The notes below the pieces were generated by a model, which saw only the letters and a program-made list of their open reading frames with translations, ran no database searches and was not told where the DNA came from. Positions 7,950 to 15,861 of a DNA stretch of 64,000 nt are shown here, in pieces. Every line of letters begins with the position of its first letter. Position 1 is the stretch's first letter. The DNA comes from Leptospira idonii (GTDB taxonomy: Bacteria; Spirochaetota; Leptospiria; Leptospirales; Leptospiraceae). A program made the position numbers and the translations under genes. The DNA is taken from assembly GCF_004770995.1 (NCBI RefSeq), contig NZ_RQHW01000079.1, positions 1 through 64,000 of the forward strand. Direction: 5' to 3'.

Positions 7950-8993
7950 ATGGAAATCAAGGAACTCAAACCTCTTATAGAAAACCATCTCACTAAAGTA
8001 TGGAACTCTTCCGTAAAGATAGAAGACATCCATCATCTCAGTGGAGGAGCTTGCCAGGATAATTATTCCATTAAGCTTCAATTAGGTGAAGGATCATCCT
8101 TTTCCGAAAAAAACATAGTACTGCGAACGGACAAAGGAGCCTCCTTGCTTTCTTCCCTTTCCAAAAGAGACGAGTTTAAGGTGGCGGAACTTGCTTATAA
8201 GGCGGGAGTCAAAACTCCTGAGCCGATCTATCTGGAAGAAAACCGATCGATCATAGGTTCTCCTTTTTACTTGATGGAAAAAATTTCAGGAAGGGCAACT
8301 GGGCGTTATATCATTAAGGATGCAGAATTGAATGAATATAGAAAGTCGGGAATGGTTCCCGATTTGGCGGGGAATTTGGCCCGTCTTCATACGGTTCGAC
8401 CCGAATCCGTGTTAGATGAAGAACTCAAACAGAAATTAAAAATCACGAACCCTAAAGTTTATGTGGACGATTCCATTTCCGATCTTCGTAAATCTTTGGA
8501 TGAATTGCCGGAAGCTCATCCTGCTATTGAAATTTCCCTCAATTGGATGGAAAAAAACAAACCCGAGGTGGATTCCATCGTTTTGGTTCACGGAGATTTT
8601 AGAACGGGAAACTTTATGATCACCAAGGAAGGTCTGCAAGGAATTCTGGATTATGAATTCGCTCATTGGGGAGATCGTCACGAAGATGTGGCTTGGCTCT
8701 GTATGAGGGACTGGCGCTTCGGTAAATTGAACAAAGAAGTGGGCGGCTTCGGGGACAGACCCGATTTTTATCGTGCTTATGCAAACGTAAGTAAGGTGGA
8801 GATCGATCCTAAAAAAGTTCGGTTTTGGGAAATTATGGGAAATTTAAGATGGGCGATCGGTTCCGCACAACAGGCAGAGAGACATCTTTCCGGCAAAGAC
8901 AAAGGAATCGAACTTGCTGCCATCGGAAGAAGAACTGCGGAAATGGAATGGGAAGCGATGAGACTCATCGAGGAGGCAGAAAATGCAGTATAG
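7950..8993 (+). CDS. APH-type phosphotransferase, LvaA/ACAD11-kinase-like
   Basis: This 347-residue protein has the aminoglycoside-phosphotransferase kinase fold. H214-G-D216-F-R-T-G-N221 is the catalytic HXDXXXXN loop and D234 in ILDYEFA is the metal-binding Asp. The N-terminal lobe has a glycine-rich start (HLSGGACQDNY). In Pseudomonas levulinate catabolism and in animal ACAD10/11, kinases of this family phosphorylate the 4-hydroxyl of 4-hydroxyacyl-CoA. The gene begins 9 bases after the dehydrogenase and overlaps the next by 11 bases. Antibiotic resistance is therefore an unlikely role; the actual chain length handled is unknown. Confidence 0.82.
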   Translation: MEIKELKPLIENHLTKVWNSSVKIEDIHHLSGGACQDNYSIKLQLGEGSSFSEKNIVLRTDKGASLLSSLSKRDEFKVAELAYKAGVKTPEPIYLEENRSIIGSPFYLMEKISGRATGRYIIKDAELNEYRKSGMVPDLAGNLARLHTVRPESVLDEELKQKLKITNPKVYVDDSISDLRKSLDELPEAHPAIEISLNWMEKNKPEVDSIVLVHGDFRTGNFMITKEGLQGILDYEFAHWGDRHEDVAWLCMRDWRFGKLNKEVGGFGDRPDFYRAYANVSKVEIDPKKVRFWEIMGNLRWAIGSAQQAERHLSGKDKGIELAAIGRRTAEMEWEAMRLIEEAENAV

Positions 8994-9396
8994 ACCGGAA
9001 GCGAAAGAATTACTTTCCGCAATCCAAGATCTTTTGATGAAAGAGGTTCTTCCTAAATTGGAAGGTGAGGATTTATTATCTTACAAAACACTTGTAAGTT
9101 GGAATATGTTGGGAGTGATCGCCAGAGAATTGGATAAATCCGAGGAACAGGCATTTATCGAATTCGAAAGTTTCTCGAAAATAAAATCGGTATTGAAGGA
9201 TTTCAAACTTTCTCCCGGCGAATTTCGATCCCTTTCTCAAAAGGAAAAAATAGAAAAACTTTCCTCATGGAATTCCGAACTCTCTTCTTATTTGAGAACT
9301 TCCAAAGAAAGTTCCGTAAAGTCTGAAGTTTGGGAACAGATCAAATCCGTTTTAAAAAACAATTTGGCGGTTTCGAATCCGAGGTACAACGCTTAG
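8983..9396 (+). CDS. DUF6285-like (LvaB-like) small protein
   Basis: This 137-residue helical soluble protein starts with a pattern of the type RPEAKELLSAIQDLL and has a conserved-looking LLSYKTLVSWNMLGVIARE segment. Size, helix pattern and position directly after the APH kinase match LvaB/DUF6285 proteins, which are required for kinase activity in the levulinate pathway. Its start overlaps the kinase gene by 11 bases, so the two are probably made in a fixed ratio. The family call rests on resemblance plus context and has not been searched. Confidence 0.7.
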   Translation: MQYRPEAKELLSAIQDLLMKEVLPKLEGEDLLSYKTLVSWNMLGVIARELDKSEEQAFIEFESFSKIKSVLKDFKLSPGEFRSLSQKEKIEKLSSWNSELSSYLRTSKESSVKSEVWEQIKSVLKNNLAVSNPRYNA

Positions 9397-10110
9397 ATGG
9401 GATTATTGTATTTGGTGCGCCATGGGCAAGCAGACCGTTTAGGAAAAAATTACGATCAACTCACCGAACTAGGTAAAAAACAAGCAGTTCTGTTAGGCGA
9501 ATATTTTTTAAAACAAAGAATCGAATTCGATTCCGTTTATACGGGAAGTTTGCAGAGACAAAAACAAACTGCGGCCGGAATCTTAAGCGCATTTTCTTCC
9601 GAAAAGTTTTGTTTTCCCGAACCTTTGGAAAATGAAAACTGGGACGAGTTCGATTCCAGAATGTGGCTTTCTTTGGCTGCCAAAATCAGAAATATAGATT
9701 CCGATTTTGCCTCTTTGTATGAAAAATACAGACTCGCTTGGGAAAAAGGAGAGGAAAGCACTAGGGACTATTTTCAAATCCTTATCCAAAAAGTTTTGGC
9801 GGACTGGGTGAACGGGGTTTGGGATCCTATCGAACCATATACCTTCGAAGAATATGTAGAACGTGTGTTAAGCGCTCTTGGTTCCATTCCTCAAGACGTA
9901 AAAAGTACCTTGGTTGTTTCTTCCAGCACTCCCGTAGCCGTGACCATGGGGGAGATCTGCGGATTGGAGAGAAAAAGTTTTCCTGTTTTTATGAAATCGA
10001 TCGTAAATACTTCGTTAAGCGTTTTTAGAAGAGAAAACGGAGTTTGGGAACCTGTTTCCTGGAATGCAGTGCCTCACCTACTTGACCCGGACGAAATCAC
10101 AATCGTATAA
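9397..10110 (+). CDS. Histidine phosphatase (phosphoglycerate mutase-like)
   Basis: This 237-residue protein has the branch-specific RHG motif at residues 8-10 (H9 is the phospho-acceptor) and a second basic cluster, TGSLQRQKQTA. The middle is a helical insert, and VVSSSTPVAV is the place where the second catalytic His often lies; a clear His is not visible in that stretch. ATG follows the preceding stop with no gap, which makes it the fourth gene of the dehydrogenase-kinase operon. It could dephosphorylate a pathway intermediate or relieve phosphate trapping; this is inference from position. Confidence 0.75.
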   Translation: MGLLYLVRHGQADRLGKNYDQLTELGKKQAVLLGEYFLKQRIEFDSVYTGSLQRQKQTAAGILSAFSSEKFCFPEPLENENWDEFDSRMWLSLAAKIRNIDSDFASLYEKYRLAWEKGEESTRDYFQILIQKVLADWVNGVWDPIEPYTFEEYVERVLSALGSIPQDVKSTLVVSSSTPVAVTMGEICGLERKSFPVFMKSIVNTSLSVFRRENGVWEPVSWNAVPHLLDPDEITIV

Positions 10111-10127
10111 CAGAAAACAGGTTTTGA

Positions 10128-10766
10128 TTACATAGGAGAGACGGAGTTGATGAATTTGAGCCTGTTTTTCGCCTTTTGCCCCCACCCGTTTCTAGGGTAG
10201 TTTTTATAAAGATGTTCGAAGGCGGCTCTTTCCTCTTCCATCGTTTTGGAAAACCTAACTTTGATTTCAGGTTCTTCCTGGAATTTGAAATTCACTTTTA
10301 CATGAAAGGTTCCTAAAAAAGTGACAGTCCCGGGTTCCAAATTGAGGCGGGAAACATCGATGTCTTTTCGATCGAAGTCGATATCGATCTTTGCCGGTTG
10401 TTTGGTGGAACCGTATGCAAAATCGGAAGCTCCCCGATTCAAAAGATGAATCGCATCGTAGATTTCGTACTGTCCTTCTTTTAGATTTTGAAAGTAGTAA
10501 TAGTTTTCCGTATTTTCGGAATATTCATAAACGGAATCCCCTTTTCTGAGGGTGACTTTTTGAAACCTAGGATCGATCAATTCATCTAACAGAAGTTCAT
10601 CTTTTTGAAGGGTCATTTGCACGATGATCAAGGAACTTTGTGCGTTTCTTGGTCCGAAAGTGGAACAATCGGGAAAAAGAAGAAACAATATCCAAAGAAT
10701 GAGTCCTTTGCGGACAAGAGAGTTTAAGACCGACCGCAGATTGAAATTGATGTTTCTTAGATTCAT
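10128..10766 (-). CDS. Putative lipoprotein of unknown function
   Basis: This protein is about 212 residues from ATG 10766, preceded by AGGA at a good distance. A longer frame to 10826 would overlap the upstream reductase gene. A hydrophobic segment ends in LFPDC, a relaxed spirochaetal-type lipobox with an unusual Asp before the Cys. The mature part is beta-rich with charged strands. The C-terminus (AAFEHLYKNYPRNGWGQKAK) looks helical and reminiscent of a tetratricopeptide end. No catalytic motif is seen. It lies 22 bases after the aldo/keto reductase gene. Confidence 0.65.
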   Translation of the reverse strand: MNLRNINFNLRSVLNSLVRKGLILWILFLLFPDCSTFGPRNAQSSLIIVQMTLQKDELLLDELIDPRFQKVTLRKGDSVYEYSENTENYYYFQNLKEGQYEIYDAIHLLNRGASDFAYGSTKQPAKIDIDFDRKDIDVSRLNLEPGTVTFLGTFHVKVNFKFQEEPEIKVRFSKTMEEERAAFEHLYKNYPRNGWGQKAKNRLKFINSVSPM

Positions 10767-10788
10767 ATTCCTAAACTCTCTTTTGATT

Positions 10789-11805
10789 TTATCCCATGGG
10801 GTATTGGATTTTTTTGGAAACCGCATTGATTTGGTTGAGGATGTCTTCCGATAGAATCACATCCGCCGCTTTCAATGATTCTTCCAATTGTGCGACCGTA
10901 TTGGCACCTATGATTGTAGATGCGACGTAATCGTGTTGTTTGCTCCAGGCAACGGAAAGCACTGTGGGGCTCAGTCCGAAATTTTTGGCGATTTGGGTGA
11001 GTTCCGCAGTGGCAGCAAGAGTGTTGTCGTTTAAGAAACGATTGGACATTCTTTTTTGTCTGTCTCCTTCCTGCATATAACGAATGAAACGCGAATCTTT
11101 AGGAGGATTTTCCGTATTGTATTTTCCCGTCAGGACTCCGCCGGCTAACGGAGAGTAGGGTAGAAGGGAAACTCCTTCTTTTCTGCAAACTTGTGCGAGT
11201 TCGTCTTCGAATCTTCTGTTGAGGATGCTGAAGTTATTTTGAATGGAATCGTATCGGATGGATTTGTTTTTGTCCGAAGTCCAAAGGCTTTTCATCAGAC
11301 CGTAAGATGTTTCGTTTGAGCATCCCGCATAACGGATTTTACCTTCTTTTTTCAATTCCGTAAGAACTTCCATTGTTTCATCGTAAGGCATATCCGGATC
11401 GGGCCAATGGGTTTGGTACAAATCGATGGTTTCCGTTCCCAATCTTCTTAAAGAACCTTCAATGGCTCTTCGAATGTGGTATCTGTCTAATGCTGTTTTT
11501 CCTTCCCGCAAAGGAGGGCTGAACCATCCGTGTCCCGGGCCGACCGCTTTGGTCGCAATGATGACTCCGTCTCTCGGTTTCGTTTGCAGCCACTTTCCGA
11601 AAATTTCTTCCGTTCTATGGACGAGTGATTTTTGGGGAGGGACAGGATAAATTTCTGCGGTATCGTAAAAATCGATTCCAGCATCATAAGCTTTATCTAA
11701 TATACGAAATGCTTCCGATTCGTCGCAAGAAGAACCGAAAGTCATGGTTCCCATACAAATTTCGGAAACCACCATTCCTGTTTTGCCCAGTCTTCTTTTT
11801 TTCAT
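10789..11805 (-). CDS. Aldo/keto reductase
   Basis: This 338-residue TIM-barrel NADPH oxidoreductase has the full catalytic tetrad: D48, Y53 (DTAEIY), K86 and H133 (QTHWPD). The C-terminal SWSKQHDYVASTIIGA-type stretch binds the cofactor phosphate. It resembles the YajO/Tas group of sugar- or aldehyde-reducing enzymes, but the substrate cannot be predicted. It appears to form a minus-strand run with the acylphosphatase and RppH genes upstream, with short gaps of 10-26 bases. Confidence 0.92.
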   Translation of the reverse strand: MKKRRLGKTGMVVSEICMGTMTFGSSCDESEAFRILDKAYDAGIDFYDTAEIYPVPPQKSLVHRTEEIFGKWLQTKPRDGVIIATKAVGPGHGWFSPPLREGKTALDRYHIRRAIEGSLRRLGTETIDLYQTHWPDPDMPYDETMEVLTELKKEGKIRYAGCSNETSYGLMKSLWTSDKNKSIRYDSIQNNFSILNRRFEDELAQVCRKEGVSLLPYSPLAGGVLTGKYNTENPPKDSRFIRYMQEGDRQKRMSNRFLNDNTLAATAELTQIAKNFGLSPTVLSVAWSKQHDYVASTIIGANTVAQLEESLKAADVILSEDILNQINAVSKKIQYPMG

Positions 11806-11815
11806 AAATTTATAA

Positions 11816-12103
11816 TTACCTTTTGATGGAGAAAGTTCTGAATTGCCCTTTCGGTTCTCCCCATTCTATGATATGGTCTTTCACTTTCGCCTTGGTAGGA
11901 CCTCTTTGCATCGCACGGTAAAGGTCTTCTATGAAAAGTTGATCTCCTTCTACGACCGCTTCCACTTCTCCGTTCGGCAGATTTTGAGTGTAACCTTTCA
12001 ATCTCATCTCTTGGGCTTTTTGCATGATGTAGTATCGGAAACCTACGCCTTGAACCGTTCCCCTAACGACGATTCGTGCTTTTTTCTCTATTGATTTTCC
12101 CAA
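11816..12103 (-). CDS. acyP: Acylphosphatase
   Basis: This 95-residue protein hydrolyses carboxyl-phosphate bonds. The phosphate-binding loop GTVQGVGFR ends at R23, and N41 follows in NLPNGEVE. These are the two catalytic residues, at the same positions as in the classic muscle enzyme. The length is that of the family. It lies between RppH and the aldo/keto reductase in a minus-strand run and is probably cotranscribed. Confidence 0.95.
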   Translation of the reverse strand: MGKSIEKKARIVVRGTVQGVGFRYYIMQKAQEMRLKGYTQNLPNGEVEAVVEGDQLFIEDLYRAMQRGPTKAKVKDHIIEWGEPKGQFRTFSIKR

Positions 12104-12129
12104 GTGATCTCTCCTCTCTCTAACCTAGT

Positions 12130-12615
12130 TTATTTTTGTTTCTCTGCAATGTAATTTTCAATCAGCCCCTGGAAAAACGGAACAAACTTTTCATACACCG
12201 GTTTTTTGAAATCAACCACTGCATTTACAGTGTCTAATAGATGCATGTGTTTGATGGAAATGAATTCTATCTCGAAGTGATCCAGGTCGCATTCTTCCAA
12301 ACTTCCGTCCCAGTAGTAGAGAATCCATCTTTGCAGCTGGCCTCTGAATTTTTGAAGATGTGAATTTAGACCTAGGTTGTTCGGAAAGTCGTAGGGAATC
12401 CAGTCAGGATATTCCCCCACATACACTGCGTTTTTAATTCCCAACTCTTCCCATAATTCTCGTTTGGCGGCATCTATATAATCTTCCCCTTCGTCGATCC
12501 CGCCTTGCGGGAACTGCCAGGAGCCGGGAAATTGATTTCTTTCCCCTACGATGACCGATCCCGAATGGTTAAAAACCACCATTCCTACGTTTTTGCGATA
12601 GGGTTTGTCCGTCAT
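12130..12615 (-). CDS. rppH: RNA pyrophosphohydrolase (Nudix)
   Basis: This 161-residue protein has the RppH layout: YRKNVGMVVFN at the start, QFPQGGIDEGE, and a complete Nudix box ending RELWEELG. RppH removes pyrophosphate from the 5' end of transcripts and so triggers mRNA decay; relatives also cleave dinucleoside polyphosphates. The QFPQGG and IPYDFP-type elements favour RppH over general Nudix proteins. It is first in a minus-strand run and divergent from the sixA-like gene. Confidence 0.9.
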   Translation of the reverse strand: MTDKPYRKNVGMVVFNHSGSVIVGERNQFPGSWQFPQGGIDEGEDYIDAAKRELWEELGIKNAVYVGEYPDWIPYDFPNNLGLNSHLQKFRGQLQRWILYYWDGSLEECDLDHFEIEFISIKHMHLLDTVNAVVDFKKPVYEKFVPFFQGLIENYIAEKQK

Positions 12616-12718
12616 ATAAGAAGAGGATTCGACTTAGAGAGAAAATCGCAAGAAAATCATTAATTTTTTGTTTCTCCCTGATGTCTCAATTTCATTCTTG
12701 GGAATAGGAGATCTTAGG

Positions 12719-13207
12719 ATGAAGATCATTTTGGTTCGGCACGGTGAAGCGGAAGATCCTGCTTCCTCAAAATCGGATCAGTCTCGTACTCTCACTGAAA
12801 AAGGGATTCGAGACATTCATAAAATCGGAAGGTTCATTAATAAATCATCTTTAAAGGTGAGCCAGGTTTACTATAGCCCTTACATTCGAACCAGACTCAC
12901 TGCAGAAATTCTTTCCGAAGAGATTCAATTCCAAGGCTCACCTGTTCCTTCCGATGAACTTGCTGCAGGAGCCGGCTGCACGAATATCCTTTCCGACCTG
13001 GTTTCTTTGACCAACTCGGACACAGTTTTGTTAGTCGGTCATAATCCCGATATCACTGATTTTGCGGCAAAACTTTTAGGAAACACCTGTGCCGCACAGA
13101 ACCTTGTGTTCCAACCGGGTTCTACCATCGCCATCAATGTTGCTCGGGAAAAATTCGCACACGGTCAAATCATCTGGGCGTTATCTCCCGATTTATTGGA
13201 TGAATGA
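12719..13207 (+). CDS. sixA: SixA-like phosphohistidine phosphatase
   Basis: The protein is about 162 residues from ATG 12719, which has AGGAG eleven bases upstream; a longer frame from 12668 has no such site. It opens with KIILVRHGEAEDP, the RHG catalytic motif, and has the second motif VGHNPDI, giving the paired His of the histidine phosphatase fold. The short length fits the SixA group, which removes phosphate from His-containing phosphotransfer proteins. The gene ends 2 bases from a convergent lipoprotein gene. Confidence 0.85.
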   Translation: MKIILVRHGEAEDPASSKSDQSRTLTEKGIRDIHKIGRFINKSSLKVSQVYYSPYIRTRLTAEILSEEIQFQGSPVPSDELAAGAGCTNILSDLVSLTNSDTVLLVGHNPDITDFAAKLLGNTCAAQNLVFQPGSTIAINVAREKFAHGQIIWALSPDLLDE

Positions 13208-13209
13208 GA

Positions 13210-13800
13210 TTAAGGGACTAATTTTTTGATTTTGACACTCAAAGAAGGTGCTTCTTTCTTTCCATCGTAATACAAACAATTACTTACACAAGTATAGATA
13301 GAATTAGTGTCAGAGGTTATATACTGCACTAATAGATACGTATTAGCTGTTGCAATTCTATGCTGGAATTCCAAGCTTTGGGTTGCGGATGTCTCTTGTT
13401 TGATAAGAGACTTTATAATTACCGAATTTAATGCTGCCTTTTCAGCCTCTGAGGCACAAGTAAGTGGATTATCGCAACTTCGTGCATAAGCAACTAAGCT
13501 TTTGGCAGTTCCATTGACATAGTAAGCGTTAAGTGAATAATCTCCTGCTTCGGGAAAACGAACAATTACGTAGGAATAGCCGTTTATAGTTGCTTTAAAA
13601 CAAAGATTTACAGTCGGAGTTGTTTCTATGCTTTTTAATTCTTCCACATTTGTGCAAGGAATTTCATTCGCAATTCGGAGTGCGGTGAGTAGCAAAAGAT
13701 TTGTGGCATCCTTATTTTCTTCGTTCTTTTTGAAAATGAAACAATTTGAGAGTAAAGTGAATAGAAAAATGAGTAGAAAATAGCAGTAAATGGATTTCAT
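13210..13800 (-). CDS. Putative lipoprotein of unknown function
   Basis: This 196-residue protein has a strongly hydrophobic signal segment ending LLSNC, a good spirochaetal lipobox. The mature chain has several Cys residues in pairs (including CTNVEELK, CDNPLTC and CVSNC), suggesting disulfides in the periplasm or at the surface. No family is recognised. It opens an AT-rich run of lipoprotein genes reaching to 17850 whose codon use looks more AT-biased than that of the flanking housekeeping genes. Confidence 0.65.
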   Translation of the reverse strand: MKSIYCYFLLIFLFTLLSNCFIFKKNEENKDATNLLLLTALRIANEIPCTNVEELKSIETTPTVNLCFKATINGYSYVIVRFPEAGDYSLNAYYVNGTAKSLVAYARSCDNPLTCASEAEKAALNSVIIKSLIKQETSATQSLEFQHRIATANTYLLVQYITSDTNSIYTCVSNCLYYDGKKEAPSLSVKIKKLVP

Positions 13801-13935
13801 TATGATCTTAAAAACCAGCGCGGTTCATTTTAGAATATGAAAATGTAAGGTTGGGCTGACAATCATAAATACTTAAAGAATTCGTAAAGCTTGACCAAAG
13901 TTTTCCCTCTGATTTTTTGGCTTAGAAACTAAAAA

Positions 13936-14007
13936 CGGGGTGTAGCGCAGCGGTAGCGCACTTGTCTGGGGGGCAAGTGGTCGCCGGTTCAAATCCGGTC
14001 ACTCCGA
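13936..14007 (+). tRNA. tRNA-Pro (anticodon GGG)
   Basis: Acceptor CGGGGTG (13936-13942) pairs with CACTCCG (14000-14006) with one G-T wobble. The D arm is AGCGCAGCGGTAGCGC. The anticodon stem CTTGT/GCAAG encloses a loop with GGG, and the T arm contains GGTTCAAATCC. The discriminator is A14007 and no CCA is encoded. A TTGACC at 13891-13896 may be part of its promoter, but no convincing -10 box is seen. Confidence 0.94.
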
Positions 14008-14018
14008 AAGTTTTTTGC

Positions 14019-14609
14019 TCATAGCTCTCCGAAATACCACAATCGATTTCTTTTTACATCATCGACTAAAATACGTTCACTTTCCGTAAGAGGTATAGCA
14101 AGAGGACAATTTGAATTCTGGGCATAGATTGCCAAATAAATCGACGGATCGAAAATCTTTTCTGTTTGAGAAAGGTTCAATAGATTTCGATCCTGAACTT
14201 TACTTTGACAATTCACATCATGTAAAAAGTTTTCATAACTAGGATTTAAATTTGACTTAGCTAAAATCGGATCGGTTCCTTTGGTCAACCTAGAAAGAAA
14301 TTGTATTTCTTCCGATGCATCGATGATGCATGAATCGTATTTCGATGCTAAATCCCTTAGTCCTGAAATTAAAATTTCCAATCGCGCCTTCATAAGCACC
14401 GAATATGAATTCTTGTCGCAATCTTTCAGAGATAGATAAATACAGACATCCTTCTTATCCATTGAGACATCATAGGCTCTGAATCTACACCCAGACTGTG
14501 CATAATAGATATTTGCAAGAAGAAAAGTCGTTTTGCTTAAATCAGGAGAAGGAGCATTAAAACAACTGATAAAGGAAATACTAAAAATGAAAACTAAAAG
14601 TCTTCTCAT
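14019..14609 (-). CDS. Putative Cys-rich lipoprotein
   Basis: This 196-residue protein has a short signal segment ending SFISC, a standard lipobox. The mature part is helical and contains about seven further Cys residues, so disulfide bonding is likely. No known family. Its start overlaps the 3' end of the next upstream gene on the same strand by 29 bases. It ends 11 bases after the oppositely oriented tRNA-Pro. Confidence 0.65.
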   Translation of the reverse strand: MRRLLVFIFSISFISCFNAPSPDLSKTTFLLANIYYAQSGCRFRAYDVSMDKKDVCIYLSLKDCDKNSYSVLMKARLEILISGLRDLASKYDSCIIDASEEIQFLSRLTKGTDPILAKSNLNPSYENFLHDVNCQSKVQDRNLLNLSQTEKIFDPSIYLAIYAQNSNCPLAIPLTESERILVDDVKRNRLWYFGEL

Positions 14610-15294
14610 AGTTAAATGTATGTTCCACCGGTTGATTCTGAAATTGAAAATAGGATTGTTTGTTTGGAACTTGGGTTTTCAGGTATTCTTCCAAACTCAT
14701 TTCTTTGGATTGATAAGCACCGATTTTTTTTCCATCAACTCCAGTATCAAAAGAAGCGTATGCGTCTATCATATAGTAAACGGAAATGATTCCGAAGATC
14801 GCAGCGGATAAATAAAATCCATTTCTTGCATTTTCGAATTCATTTCTTTTTTGATTGTAATCCAAAAAATAGATAGAACTACTCACTTCTTTTCTTTTTT
14901 TCATCGAATCAAAAAAGAAATACGTGGCAGCGGTGAGAGCGGATATTTTAGAACCAAGTGCAATTGAATTGGAAAAAGAAATTTCTTTCTCCTCTCGAAG
15001 TTGATAATTTTCTCCGCTTCTAAAGTAAATCAGACTTTCGAAAGAGCTTTGCATTGGCGATGAATTATTAATTTTCTGAAAATACGCATCCTCTACAAAA
15101 CTACGAACTTGGGAAGGATTGAATTTATGGCCAATATTTCCTTGCCTGATAAAGTAAGTTCCATCTTCCAATTTAGAATACTCTGCATTCGTATTAATTC
15201 CATCTTGGTAAATGATACGTCCTCGTTTCCAAACTGAATCAGCATACAAATTAGAAACAAAGACAAAGACTAAAAATAGAAAATATCTTACCAT
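14581..15294 (-). CDS. Exported hypothetical protein
   Basis: This 237-residue protein has a cleavable signal peptide (ending SNLYA). A hydrophobic segment at about residues 90-110 and another near 150-165 (LSAAIFGIISVYYMIDAYASF) suggest an inner-membrane anchor. The N-terminal mature part (KRGRIIYQDGINTNAEY) is beta-like. I do not recognise it. It overlaps its downstream neighbour by 29 bases and its upstream one by 7, so the cluster is read as one transcript. Confidence 0.6.
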   Translation of the reverse strand: MVRYFLFLVFVFVSNLYADSVWKRGRIIYQDGINTNAEYSKLEDGTYFIRQGNIGHKFNPSQVRSFVEDAYFQKINNSSPMQSSFESLIYFRSGENYQLREEKEISFSNSIALGSKISALTAATYFFFDSMKKRKEVSSSIYFLDYNQKRNEFENARNGFYLSAAIFGIISVYYMIDAYASFDTGVDGKKIGAYQSKEMSLEEYLKTQVPNKQSYFQFQNQPVEHTFNYEKTFSFHF

Positions 15295-15611
15295 AAAATC
15301 GATTCTTTGTCTGGAACCACTGCTAATTTGTTACTCTTAGATGAATCTTTATAAAAGGTATACACTCCATTCTCTTCTTCAAAAAAACAGAATTGTATTA
15401 CTTTTCCTTCTAGCATTTCTGGCGGATGTGGTAGAATTTTCGCTTTCATTAGCTTATGTCTGCAAATATTCAGCGTATCCTTAGGGCGGCTACCATCGTC
15501 TTCTACCTGCGAAGGAGTTTTAAGGCACTCCCCTTCTTCATGCTTTTTGTTCTTACAGGATAAAAAAAATAAACATAACAAAACTACAACGATAGCTTTA
15601 TTATATCGCAT
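15288..15611 (-). CDS. Small putative lipoprotein
   Basis: This is a 107-residue protein from ATG 15611. The frame stays open further upstream to 15812, but that part lies inside another lipoprotein gene and lacks a signal peptide. From 15611 a perfect signal segment, MRYNKAIVVVLLCLFFLSC, is read, ending in a lipobox Cys. The mature chain is charged with four Cys residues. Function unknown. It overlaps the previous gene's 3' end by 11 bases. Confidence 0.6.
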   Translation of the reverse strand: MRYNKAIVVVLLCLFFLSCKNKKHEEGECLKTPSQVEDDGSRPKDTLNICRHKLMKAKILPHPPEMLEGKVIQFCFFEEENGVYTFYKDSSKSNKLAVVPDKESILW

Positions 15612-15861
15612 TTGGCTTATTATCCCCAGCAAAACAAAAAAATGAAGTTTGTATACATTGATTATAAGATGTGTCACAAACTGAAGGATGAAGTTTACCT
15701 TCGGCCTTGCAAGTTTCATATGATTTTGGGCATAGAGCCAAACTAACTGCACACAATTCTTTGGATTGTGATTTTTCTTTCTTTCCCAAAAGGGATTTCC
15801 CATTTCCATCACAATGAATTACTAACAATAAAATTAGAATGATTTGAATTAATTTTTTCAT
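15601..15861 (-). CDS. Small Cys-rich putative lipoprotein
   Basis: This is an 86-residue protein starting at ATG 15861, which overlaps the TGA of the upstream SGNH gene as ATGA; an earlier in-frame Met at 15888 lies within that gene. The signal segment ends LLLVIHC. The mature part has a regular Cys pattern (ELCAVSLALC, YETC, VCDTSYNQC, FFC), suggesting a compact disulfide-bonded fold. No family is recognised. Confidence 0.6.
   Translation of the reverse strand: MKKLIQIILILLLVIHCDGNGKSLLGKKEKSQSKELCAVSLALCPKSYETCKAEGKLHPSVCDTSYNQCIQTSFFCFAGDNKPNAI

Noticed and set aside
7950..8993. Aminoglycoside resistance gene
   Set aside because: The APH fold is present, but operon context with an acyl-CoA dehydrogenase and a DUF6285-like protein indicates a metabolic kinase.
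15612..15812. Upstream extension of the small lipoprotein gene at 15288-15611
   Set aside because: It lies within another lipoprotein gene in a different frame, and the signal peptide begins only at 15611.
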